From Streptococcus oralis (GTDB lineage Bacteria > Bacillota > Bacilli > Lactobacillales > Streptococcaceae): DNA of 64,000 bases. This document shows, piece after piece, positions 29,001 through 36,411 of this stretch. The stretch covers positions 310,001 through 374,000 of the forward strand of contig NZ_CP019562.1 of NCBI RefSeq assembly GCF_001983955.1, in the 5' to 3' direction. The first letter of the stretch is position 1. Each line of letters starts with the position of its first letter. The position numbers and the translations under genes were made by a program. The notes beneath the pieces were generated by a model that was not told where the DNA came from, made no database searches, and saw only the letters and a program-made list of their open reading frames with translations.

Positions 29001-32000
29001 ATTTGAACAGTTCCATATCCAATTCAAGAAAAAACTTGAAAAGAACAAACGTTATCAAATCTCTATTGTGACCAAACCACAATCTACAGAAGTCTATGTA
29101 GATGGTGAAAAGATTGAGCGTATCGCAAATCCAGCTCACCCTCGATTTGCCCACAATAGCTTGGTGCTACCGCTTGAAAGCATCGGTGGTTTCAAAGGAA
29201 TCTTGCATAGCGCAGAGTTGTCAGACAAACCATTTGTAAATCCTCGTTTGATTTCAAATGATAAGATTACGGCAACCGCAAGTAGTCAGCAACTTCCAGG
29301 AAACGCGACTGAAGGCGCTGTTGAAAAGGCCTTTGATAATGATCCAAATACCTTCTGGCATACTAAGTGGACTGGTGACACTGCGCCATACACCCTTACT
29401 ATGACCTTGAAAGAAGCAGAAAAAGTCAATGGCTTGACCTATCTCCCACGTCCAGGTGGTGGAAATGGTGTCGTGACACGCTACGAAGTCTACGCACAAA
29501 AAGATGGCCAAATGGTCAAGGTTTCAGAAGGAAGCTGGGACAACAACGCCCAAGAAAAAACAGTCAACTTTGCGGCGGTAGATACCAACAAGATTGAGTT
29601 GAAAGTATTGGAAGGCGTTGGTGGTTTTGCAAGTGCAGCTGAAGTTCATCTATTGAAACCTGTCAAAGAAGAGCAAGAAACGCCTGCACCAAGTCAACCA
29701 GAAAAACCAACTACACCAGAAAAACCAAAAGTAGACCAAACCGGTGATGGAACAGTTGAATTGGCAGATCAATTCACTGCAAGTAAACCAGCTAGCGAAG
29801 ACAGCATTGCAGCTGCTAGCAAGAGCGCAGACTATCTCAAGAAAGAGTACAAGGTCTTCCCAACTCCACAAAAAGTGACTTATGGAGAAGGAGTCACAGC
29901 CCTTCGTAAGCAAGTCAATCTGGTCATGGGCGATCAACTCGATATCTATACTCGCAATCGCTTGAAGAGTGTCTTGCAGGACAATCAAGTATCTTATACA
30001 ACTGGTAAGGCAGCAATCGCTGGCGCAACCAATATCTATCTTGGGGTGCATGGACAAGGCTCACAAGCAGAGCAAAACTTGTCCAATGTTTCAGCAGGTC
30101 TCTTTGACAAGATTGACGCCTATGTCTTGAGCATCAAGGATAACTCGATTTCCATCGTCGGAAAAGACACAGATGCGGTCTTCTATGGTTTGACAACCTT
30201 GAAACATATGCTCAAGGAAAGCCAAGTACCAGTCCTTCGCAATGTGACAGTAGAAGATTACGCAGAGCTCAAGAACCGTGGTTTTATCGAAGGTTACTAT
30301 GGAAACCCATGGTCGAATGCAGATCGTGCAGAACTCATGCGTTTTGGTGGCGATTTGAAATTGAACCAATACTTCTTTGCACCAAAAGATGATCCATACC
30401 ACAACAAGAAATGGCGTGAACTCTATCCGGAAGAAAAACTAGCTGAAATCCGTGAACTTGCTCGTGTCGGAAATCAAAGTAAAACACGCTATGTCTGGAC
30501 CATCCATCCATTCATGAACAACCGCATCCGCTTTGGCAATGAAGCGGACTACCAAGAAGACCTGGCTACCATCAAAGCCAAATTTACCCAGTTGATGAAA
30601 GTGGGTGTCCGCGAATTTGGTATCCTAGCAGATGATGCTCCAAGTCCAGTCGGAGGCTACAATAGCTACAACCGCTTGATGCAAGATATGACCAGGTGGT
30701 TGACTGAAATGCAGGGAACTTACAGCGGTCTTCGCAAAGAAATGATCTTTGTTCCTGGACAGTATTGGGGTAATGGACGTGAGGATGAGTTGAAATCCCT
30801 CAATGAAAATCTCCCAAGTTCAACATCCATGACCTTGACGGGTGGTAAGATTTGGGGTGAAGTCTCTGAAAGCTTCCTTTCAACTCTCAAGAACAATCTA
30901 TCCGCAGGTGGCAAGACCTATCGCCCAGTTTCACTTTGGATTAACTGGCCTGTAACAGATAACTCTAAACAACACTTGATTCTAGGTGGTGGTGAGAAAT
31001 TCCTTCATCCAAATGTGGATCCAAGCTTGCTATCTGGTATCATGTTGAACCCAATGCAACAGTCTGAGCCATCTAAGATTGCCCTCTTTTCAGGAGCTCA
31101 ATACTCATGGAAACAGTGGAAATCAGAAGAAGAAGCTAAGAAAATCAATGACATTGCCTTCAACTTTGTAGAAAATGGTCATTTTGAAGATAGCAAGGTA
31201 TCAGCAGCCTTCCGTGAACTTGGTAAGCACATGATCAACCAAAACATGGATGGTCGTGTCGTTAAACTAGAAGAATCTGTAGACTTGGCTCCAAAATTGA
31301 CAGACTTCATGACCAAGCTCAAAGCAGGTCAGGATGTGACTGCAGAACGTGCAGCCTTGCGAGCTGAATTTGCCAAGATTAAAGAAGCAGCCGAACTTTA
31401 CAAAGCATCGGGCGACCAAAAGATGGTTGCGCAAATCCACTATTGGTTGGATAATGCAATCGATCAAATGAATGCCCTTGATGCCTTCCTTACAGGAACT
31501 GAAGCCATGGCTACAAACGATGCAGCCAAACTTTGGGATAGCTACTATAAAGGTTTGAAATTGTACGAACAGTCTCAAACTCACACCTTCCATTATGTAG
31601 ACCATATGGAAAAGGCTGAATTGGGTGTTCAACATATTCGTCCATTTATCCTATCCTTGAAAGAAGTTCTAGCATCTGAAGTTCAAAAAGTCTTGCATCC
31701 AGACCAAATCATCAGTACCTTTATCACCAATCGAACAGGTGTAGAAGGTGGTTTAGCAGAAGTAACGGATGGCGATTTGGCAACTCATGCGATTATTAAA
31801 TCACCAAATAGCATCAAGACAGGTGATTATATTGGTATGAAGTTTAACAAGCCAGTAGCGATTCAAACCTTGACCTTTGCTATGGGAACGCAGGCAAATC
31901 CACGTGATACCTTTAGTAAGGCAGAAGTGCAGTATCTAGATGAAAATGACAACTGGGTAACCTTGAAAGAGCCAAGCTATGTCGGAAATGAATCCCTGCT

Positions 32001-34326
32001 TAAGTTTGAGAATCTCAACATCAAGGCCAAAGCAGTTCGCATGATTGCGACAGCAGACCGCGAGAACACTTGGTTTGCAGTTCAGGAAATTGCAGTCAAC
32101 CGTCCAGTTGAAAAAGCTCGTAGCCAACAAGCAACGACAGTTAGTCTAAGCTCAAACTTAGTTTACAAACTAAATACCTCAGCTCGTCAAATCACTGATG
32201 GCAAGGACAATACAGAAGCCATGATGGCAAACGCTGACGGTAGCAATACGACACCAGTAGATGCTTGGGCACAACTTGACCTCGGTGAAGTCAAGTCAGT
32301 CACTAAAGTACGACTTCGCCAAGGAACGGGTGATAAGCTTGCCACAGGTGTACTTGAGTACTCTACAGATGGAACTGCATGGCAAGAGTTGGATCGCCTA
32401 TCAGGAGAACAAACCAAGGAAGTGACCAGAGCTATAAATGCTCGCTATATCCGAGTCCGCAATACCAAGGCACTCGACCTCTGGTGGCGTATCCAAGATT
32501 TCTCTGTTGAGACACGCTCTGGAAACAGTGAGTTAACGGACACCAACGTTGATGCCTTGAAGGAAACGCCGGTAGTGGATAGCTTGGGACATTATGAACT
32601 TCAAATTCCAGCTGGAACTAAACTTCCTGCAAATAGCTATCTAGGTATGAAACTTGACCGTATCCATCAGGTCAAGAGCATCCAGCTCCAAGGCCAAGCC
32701 AACCCAGCTCTTAGCCTTGAGTACTCTGCAAATGCTCAAGAATGGATGCCAGCTAGCCAATTGACAGACAGAACTGTCGCAACCCACTTGGTTCGTTATG
32801 TTCGTCTGGTCAATAAAACAGATCAGGAACAAGCTGTGACAGCCACTTCTCTCCTTGTGACAACCAAAGAAGTACAACCAACCAAACTAGAATCTACAAC
32901 TATGGGCATTCATCCAACATACGGAAGCAATGATGTTCGTAAACTGAACAACCTAGATCAATTATTTGATGGTGTGTACAACAACTTCGTTGAGTTTTCA
33001 GACTATGCTCGTAAAGATGGTCATGTGACCTTGAAACTTGGTAGCGAACGCACCATCAAGAAGATTAGAGCTTACATCCAAGACGGAACTCAAAACTATC
33101 TTCGTGATGGTAAGATTCAAGTCAGCCAAGACGGTAAAACTTGGACTGATGTCGTGACAGTAGGAGATGGTGTGGCCAATAGCACACACGATGATTCATT
33201 GACAGATGGTTGGACACATGATTCTAAGATGCCAGGAAATCGCTATATCGAGGGTGAATTGACGACACCAGTCAAAGCCAACTATCTCCGTGTCCTCTAT
33301 ACAGCGGATTATGATGCCCGTTTTGTAGGCTTTACAGAATTGGTCATCAACGATGGTGAGTTTGTCAAACCAATCAATGATCCAACAGTAGAAGGAAGCA
33401 GTGGAGAAAGTCAGGGCAACCTTTATAATAATCTTGTAGACGGCAAAGTCTTGACCAGCTACAAGTCTGAAAAAGACAAGGGCGAATTGGTGTATCACTT
33501 ATCTGAGCCAACCAATGCCAACCACCTTCGTCTCGTTTCCAGTCTTCCTGAAGGAGCTAAGGCACGTATTCTTGCTAGAACACTCAAGGATGGTCAAGAC
33601 AGCTGGACAGACCTCGGTGCCATTACATCTAGTCTCCAAACCTTCGCTATCCGAAATGGTGGCTCTCTTCTAGATGTCAAATTAGTCTGGGAAGGTGGCA
33701 AGGCAGAATTTTATGAATTGGCAAGCTTCCATCAAGAATTAACAGAAGAACCGCTCCAATCAAGCAAGGGAGAAGAACCAGCACCCGTTCTTGAGGTTCC
33801 TGAATTCACAGGTGGTGTCAATGCAGTTGAAGCCCTAGTACATGAACTTCCAGAGTACACAGGCCCAGTAGCGACAGTAGGAGACCAAGATGCTCCGACA
33901 GTAGAGAAACCTGAGTTCAAGGGCGGTGTCAATGCAGTTGAAGCCTTGGTACATGAGCTTCCAGAGTACACAGGCCCAGTAGCGACAGTAGGAGACCAAG
34001 CTGCTCCGACAGTAGAGAAACCTGAGTTCAAGGGCGGTGTCAATGCAGTGATGGCTCTAGTGCATGAATTGCCAGAATACACAGGTCCATTATCGACAGT
34101 AGGAGACCAAGCTGCTCCAACAGTAGAGAAACCTGAGTTTAAACTTAGCTCACTTGCTTCAGATGAAGGTAAGGCACCGGAACTAAAACAAGAAGTGACG
34201 AAGCGAGAAACAGCTGAACAAAGCTTGCCAGCAACAGGTGAGAGTCAATCTGACACAGCCCTCTTCCTAGCAGGTGTTAGCCTAGCCCTATCTGCTCTCT
34301 TTGTAGCAAAAACAAAGAAAGACTAG
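26065..34326 (+). CDS. LPXTG-anchored double glycosidase: GH20 plus GH84 with multiple carbohydrate-binding modules
   Basis: 2753 residues from the ATG at 26065, chosen because AGGAG precedes it and the YSIRK signal (YSIRKFAIGAASVMIGAS) follows; an in-frame ATG at 26035 lacks these. Order: signal peptide; Pro/Glu/Lys linker; F5/8-type CBM32 (about 155-300); GH20 beta-hexosaminidase-like domain (about 393-880) with HIGTDE at 700-705 giving the Asp704-Glu705 pair; a LamG-like beta domain (about 900-1050); CBM32 (about 1062-1200); GH84 O-GlcNAcase/NagJ-like domain (about 1256-1690) with RGFIEGYYGNPW and catalytic Asp1523-Asp1524 (LADDAPS); helical segment; three more beta-sandwich binding modules (about 1893-2430); three 37-residue repeats; LPATG at 2721. 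It should remove terminal beta-GlcNAc/GalNAc (or lacto-N-biose) from host glycans at the cell surface; exact specificity is unknown. Confidence 0.9.
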   Translation: MDRHFFEKRCHYSIRKFAIGAASVMIGASIFGANMVQAAETAAPSETEGSITHVQALDKLPDDLAAALEKADAEAATEASHEEAPATDKGTNPPSSEETKPETSPVVPKPAETPKEEAKPSETNTPAAKPAETATPAPKPAEKQIEDREDVNHLEGATAQASNHETGTNFTADKAIDGDDNTRWATDKDVPKPTFELTLPKTTLIKHVEIDWDRRLRNGQNDPNIKSWSLYYAGQEDVGANGEKQWKLAHTKTGDPVLDEKVDLAESIKAKYLKLEVNDYQAGTMNWRNVGIQEIRAYSNVPDHSKVTDIRQVTELTVAEDGQSLVLPTLPGKVSLIGSNKQGVIDLQNHIYKPLTDQRVKVMVQQIKDSHTFTKEFEVVIKGLHQDEGVGVKPKVAPAVQQWYGKEGQSSITSDTVLATGDSGFDQAATFYQSDLASRGLELATGDKQAQKRIEFKKVENKGYGKEGYGITIQDDVITIEAATNTGAFYATRTLLQMGETDLQNGEIRDFPSFSHRGFMLDTGRKFIPYDTLVDIMLNMAYYKMNDLQLHLNDNYIFLKEHLAGKNLSPEEQLKYVLEHAKTGFRVETDIVGKNGQKLTSDEHYTKEEMQNLIKLAKALHINLVPEIDTPGHALSFVKVRPDLMYQGSLSDYAGKHNVERVAMLDLDTKYEETLKFVKSVYDKLLDGPDAPLHGVSTVHIGTDEYYGSRESYRRYVNDLIKYIKGKGYTPRIWGSLSAKRGNTPVDWNGVEVDIWSIHWQRPNEAIAQGAKIINITDVPTYSVPSGSNSQAAYGDYANYERQYNSWTPNDFRTGGGPLLPASHPSILGGGHAVWNDNIDLHETGLTSYDIFKRFFKSMQTTAERTWGSDRAAATFAERTLPTSPYAPQSNPAKEIDQSDLFTINSETVKNYASKKVKASEQGLAFEKDSSIEGLAGDVGPSHVLKFDVTVTGDGEQTFSTSGDNRIYLADKDGYLAYQFEQFHIQFKKKLEKNKRYQISIVTKPQSTEVYVDGEKIERIANPAHPRFAHNSLVLPLESIGGFKGILHSAELSDKPFVNPRLISNDKITATASSQQLPGNATEGAVEKAFDNDPNTFWHTKWTGDTAPYTLTMTLKEAEKVNGLTYLPRPGGGNGVVTRYEVYAQKDGQMVKVSEGSWDNNAQEKTVNFAAVDTNKIELKVLEGVGGFASAAEVHLLKPVKEEQETPAPSQPEKPTTPEKPKVDQTGDGTVELADQFTASKPASEDSIAAASKSADYLKKEYKVFPTPQKVTYGEGVTALRKQVNLVMGDQLDIYTRNRLKSVLQDNQVSYTTGKAAIAGATNIYLGVHGQGSQAEQNLSNVSAGLFDKIDAYVLSIKDNSISIVGKDTDAVFYGLTTLKHMLKESQVPVLRNVTVEDYAELKNRGFIEGYYGNPWSNADRAELMRFGGDLKLNQYFFAPKDDPYHNKKWRELYPEEKLAEIRELARVGNQSKTRYVWTIHPFMNNRIRFGNEADYQEDLATIKAKFTQLMKVGVREFGILADDAPSPVGGYNSYNRLMQDMTRWLTEMQGTYSGLRKEMIFVPGQYWGNGREDELKSLNENLPSSTSMTLTGGKIWGEVSESFLSTLKNNLSAGGKTYRPVSLWINWPVTDNSKQHLILGGGEKFLHPNVDPSLLSGIMLNPMQQSEPSKIALFSGAQYSWKQWKSEEEAKKINDIAFNFVENGHFEDSKVSAAFRELGKHMINQNMDGRVVKLEESVDLAPKLTDFMTKLKAGQDVTAERAALRAEFAKIKEAAELYKASGDQKMVAQIHYWLDNAIDQMNALDAFLTGTEAMATNDAAKLWDSYYKGLKLYEQSQTHTFHYVDHMEKAELGVQHIRPFILSLKEVLASEVQKVLHPDQIISTFITNRTGVEGGLAEVTDGDLATHAIIKSPNSIKTGDYIGMKFNKPVAIQTLTFAMGTQANPRDTFSKAEVQYLDENDNWVTLKEPSYVGNESLLKFENLNIKAKAVRMIATADRENTWFAVQEIAVNRPVEKARSQQATTVSLSSNLVYKLNTSARQITDGKDNTEAMMANADGSNTTPVDAWAQLDLGEVKSVTKVRLRQGTGDKLATGVLEYSTDGTAWQELDRLSGEQTKEVTRAINARYIRVRNTKALDLWWRIQDFSVETRSGNSELTDTNVDALKETPVVDSLGHYELQIPAGTKLPANSYLGMKLDRIHQVKSIQLQGQANPALSLEYSANAQEWMPASQLTDRTVATHLVRYVRLVNKTDQEQAVTATSLLVTTKEVQPTKLESTTMGIHPTYGSNDVRKLNNLDQLFDGVYNNFVEFSDYARKDGHVTLKLGSERTIKKIRAYIQDGTQNYLRDGKIQVSQDGKTWTDVVTVGDGVANSTHDDSLTDGWTHDSKMPGNRYIEGELTTPVKANYLRVLYTADYDARFVGFTELVINDGEFVKPINDPTVEGSSGESQGNLYNNLVDGKVLTSYKSEKDKGELVYHLSEPTNANHLRLVSSLPEGAKARILARTLKDGQDSWTDLGAITSSLQTFAIRNGGSLLDVKLVWEGGKAEFYELASFHQELTEEPLQSSKGEEPAPVLEVPEFTGGVNAVEALVHELPEYTGPVATVGDQDAPTVEKPEFKGGVNAVEALVHELPEYTGPVATVGDQAAPTVEKPEFKGGVNAVMALVHELPEYTGPLSTVGDQAAPTVEKPEFKLSSLASDEGKAPELKQEVTKRETAEQSLPATGESQSDTALFLAGVSLALSALFVAKTKKD
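33799..34131 (+). repeat. Three 111-bp tandem repeats in the GH20/GH84 gene
   Basis: Units at 33799-33909, 33910-34020 and 34021-34131 encode 37-residue blocks with PEFxGGVNAV and GDQxAPTVEK. They are nearly identical in DNA, so copy number probably varies among strains. They form the stalk between the enzyme and the LPATG anchor. Confidence 0.93.
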
Positions 34327-34395
34327 TATTTAGTAAAACCTCTTAACAAGATTACGAAATCCGTTTCCTACCTTTCCCAATGAGGTTTATAGTAC

Positions 34396-34431
34396 AAAAA
34401 AAGCCTGAGAAGACATCTTCTCAGGCTTTTG
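34396..34431 (+). terminator. Strong terminator after the GH20/GH84 gene
   Basis: AAAAGCCTGAGAAGA pairs perfectly with TCTTCTCAGGCTTTT around a three-base loop; A-rich on the left and T-rich on the right, so it may work in both directions. Confidence 0.9.
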
Positions 34432-34661
34432 TTAAGCACATAAATGCAATAGTGCTATGAAAAAATCACCCAGAGTATTTTATTTTAATAGTCTTTTTAC
34501 AGAAAATAATTTTTTAAATTCAATAAATGTTCACATATACATTATTTAACTTTTTAAGACTCAAGATAACTTACAAATTTTATCCCCGTATTCTGAATCA
34601 TGATTTTTCTTCCTGTCTATTTTATTACAAAAAATTCTGACAACTACTCAAAAATACTTTA
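34432..34661. other. AT-rich intergenic DNA without a recognisable gene
   Basis: About 230 very AT-rich bases between the terminator and the end of the leftward unknown gene. The only structure seen is a weak hairpin (AACTACT at 34642-34648 with AGTAGTT at 34664-34670) that overlaps the end of that gene and could be a poor leftward terminator. Confidence 0.5.
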
Positions 34662-36002
34662 TCAGTAGTTTTTAAAGTGAATATTATTAAAGATTTCTGC
34701 CTTTAAATTAATTAAAAGTATATTACCTAAACTAGGTATATTTGTGTTATCAAAAACCTCTAACAATATCGCTATAATATCCCTTAGAACAAATTTTTCA
34801 GTAGAATCGTCAATATTTTTTTCATCTCTTAATACACTTAGATTTCTCCGCATACAATCAATAAAATCCATCATGAAAAAAGTATCAATATCATCCAATG
34901 AATCAAAATAACCAATTGATCTAGGTAAATTATAGACTATATAGGATTCTTTATTCAATATATATTCTATATTAAAATCAAATTTTTTAATTTCATCAAA
35001 ACAATCTGTGTTGTATTTTAAAATATCTAACACATCTTGCAATACTGCATACACACTGGAAAGTTCCACTGTATTTGCTTCAATTTCATATGAAAAGAAC
35101 ATGAATAAGGAATGTAAAAGTTTATTGAAATTCCTTGATTCTACAATATCTTTAACTTTATTTGTATTCAGAAAAACATTTTCTCTAATGTCGTATGTGT
35201 TATAAAAGAAAATTTCAGAAAACGTTGAATCAGTCGGCACACTAATATTGTTGTAGTCTCCCCAATCTTTAGAAGACGATTTATCACTATAATTTCCAAT
35301 ACCAGGATGTAATGCATTCCCCTTCGATTTTAAATATTTATAAATCTTTATGCCTCCATTGAGATACCCAAAAAGAATTTCCTCACCAATTATTGTTGTA
35401 GCTGTAATATAAAATGAACGTGGTATTTTTTTAGAAACAATATCTCCCGACTTTAAAGATACTTTACTAATACAATTTTTCGTATTATCACTAGAATCAT
35501 AATACTTTACATTCTCTATATATAAAGTATCTTCTCGCATTATCAAGATTATACCTTTAGTAGCATCAACCACAAAACTAGGTCTATAATGATCTTTATA
35601 TTGCTCTAATTCTTTTTCCTTTTCTTTTCTATCTTTTTCACGTTCTTTTTTACGTTCTTTTCTATCTTTTTCCTTTTCTTTTCTATCTTTTTCACGTTCT
35701 TTTTTACGTTCTTTTCTATCTTTTTCACGTTCTTTTCTATCATCACGGTATCTATTCTTTTCATTACTGACAAACACAAATACTGTGAAAGAAATAGTCA
35801 GTGCAGTTGAATAAAACGAAAAGTTTTCAACCACAACATTCAATGCTAACTTCAAAGACTCTGGAGGAATTGTAGCACCGTAATAAACGAAGTACCTAAC
35901 CGCCTTAACTATAATCGGGAAAATGAATATAAAAACAATAAATAATATAAGTGGCCAAGTGAAGAACTTAAAATCATCTTGTTTATTCTTCTTATTTTTC
36001 AA
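34662..36002 (-). CDS. Unrecognised membrane protein with a charged coiled-coil repeat
   Basis: 446 residues, not assigned to a family. It starts with TTG, supported by AAGGAG eight bases upstream. Visible layout: basic N-terminus; two membrane helices (about 15-38 and 55-78); an extremely charged Lys/Arg/Glu/Asp helix (about 85-135) containing a perfect 18-residue duplication; then about 310 residues of mixed structure with SFVVDATKGIILIMRE, short aromatic beta-like strands and a helical C-terminus with several Asp/Glu/Asn-rich segments. Very AT-rich compared with its neighbours. It sits leftward between the glycosidase genes and pbp1A, where pneumococcus (from memory) has no gene, so it is probably accessory DNA. 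A role in surface sensing or defence would be a guess. Confidence 0.75.
   Translation of the reverse strand: MKNKKNKQDDFKFFTWPLILFIVFIFIFPIIVKAVRYFVYYGATIPPESLKLALNVVVENFSFYSTALTISFTVFVFVSNEKNRYRDDRKEREKDRKERKKEREKDRKEKEKDRKERKKEREKDRKEKEKELEQYKDHYRPSFVVDATKGIILIMREDTLYIENVKYYDSSDNTKNCISKVSLKSGDIVSKKIPRSFYITATTIIGEEILFGYLNGGIKIYKYLKSKGNALHPGIGNYSDKSSSKDWGDYNNISVPTDSTFSEIFFYNTYDIRENVFLNTNKVKDIVESRNFNKLLHSLFMFFSYEIEANTVELSSVYAVLQDVLDILKYNTDCFDEIKKFDFNIEYILNKESYIVYNLPRSIGYFDSLDDIDTFFMMDFIDCMRRNLSVLRDEKNIDDSTEKFVLRDIIAILLEVFDNTNIPSLGNILLINLKAEIFNNIHFKNY
35619..35726 (-). repeat. Perfect 54-bp tandem duplication inside the unknown membrane-protein gene
   Basis: 35619-35672 and 35673-35726 are identical base for base. 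Each encodes 18 residues (EKDRKERKKEREKDRKEK). In-frame unit length means copy-number change by slippage would keep the protein intact and alter the length of the coiled coil. Confidence 0.95.
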
Positions 36003-36344
36003 GATATTTTCTCCTTATTTTAAATATGTACATAGAATAAAAAATAATTTATATTTGATTTTTTTACTTAAACAGCTATTAGATTTTTGCAATGGATTTC
36101 TGCTTTAAGAGGAGATAAGAAGGCTTCTCAGGAGTCCCGTATTTTTTCGCAACTATTATAAGTAGCGTGTGAAAGGTAAATTTTCAAACTCTATCCATTA
36201 GTTTTTTGTTGTATCGCTTTTTCTTGATTTCAAATCTAGACATATAAATTTATTACCTACCTTTTTTAAAAGTTTTATTCAATTTTGGTATGACTTTTTT
36301 GCCTATATTTTACTCTGTTGTTATATTAAATAAGTTTAGATTTA
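36003..36344. other. AT-rich intergenic DNA, no gene recognised
   Basis: It contains the ribosome site of the leftward TTG-start gene (36011-36016) and otherwise no frame I trust on either strand. A GC-richer patch around 36105-36170 stands out from its AT-rich flanks and could be a remnant of an older gene or element; I could not identify it. Confidence 0.45.
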
Positions 36345-36390
36345 AACCTCATCCCAAAAGGTAGAAAAATTTAACTTTTGGAGTGAGGTT
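36345..36390 (-). terminator. Hairpin downstream of pbp1A, probable terminator
   Basis: A 16-base arm (36345-36360) pairs with 36375-36390 with two or three mismatches around an AT-rich 14-base loop, about 20 bases beyond the pbp1A stop. The leftward T-tract is weak, so termination strength is uncertain. Confidence 0.6.
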
Positions 36391-36411
36391 CAAAAGAGGG
36401 TTGAATAGATT

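Noticed and set aside
33732-34082. Repetitive minus-strand frame in the GH20/GH84 tail
   Set aside because: Produced by the 111-bp repeats being open on both strands; the plus frame holds the LPATG anchor and the repeats in register.
33799-34131. Regular repeats that could suggest a CRISPR array
   Set aside because: The 111-bp units are contiguous, in frame and coding, with no unique spacers. No CRISPR array or cas gene was seen anywhere in the window.
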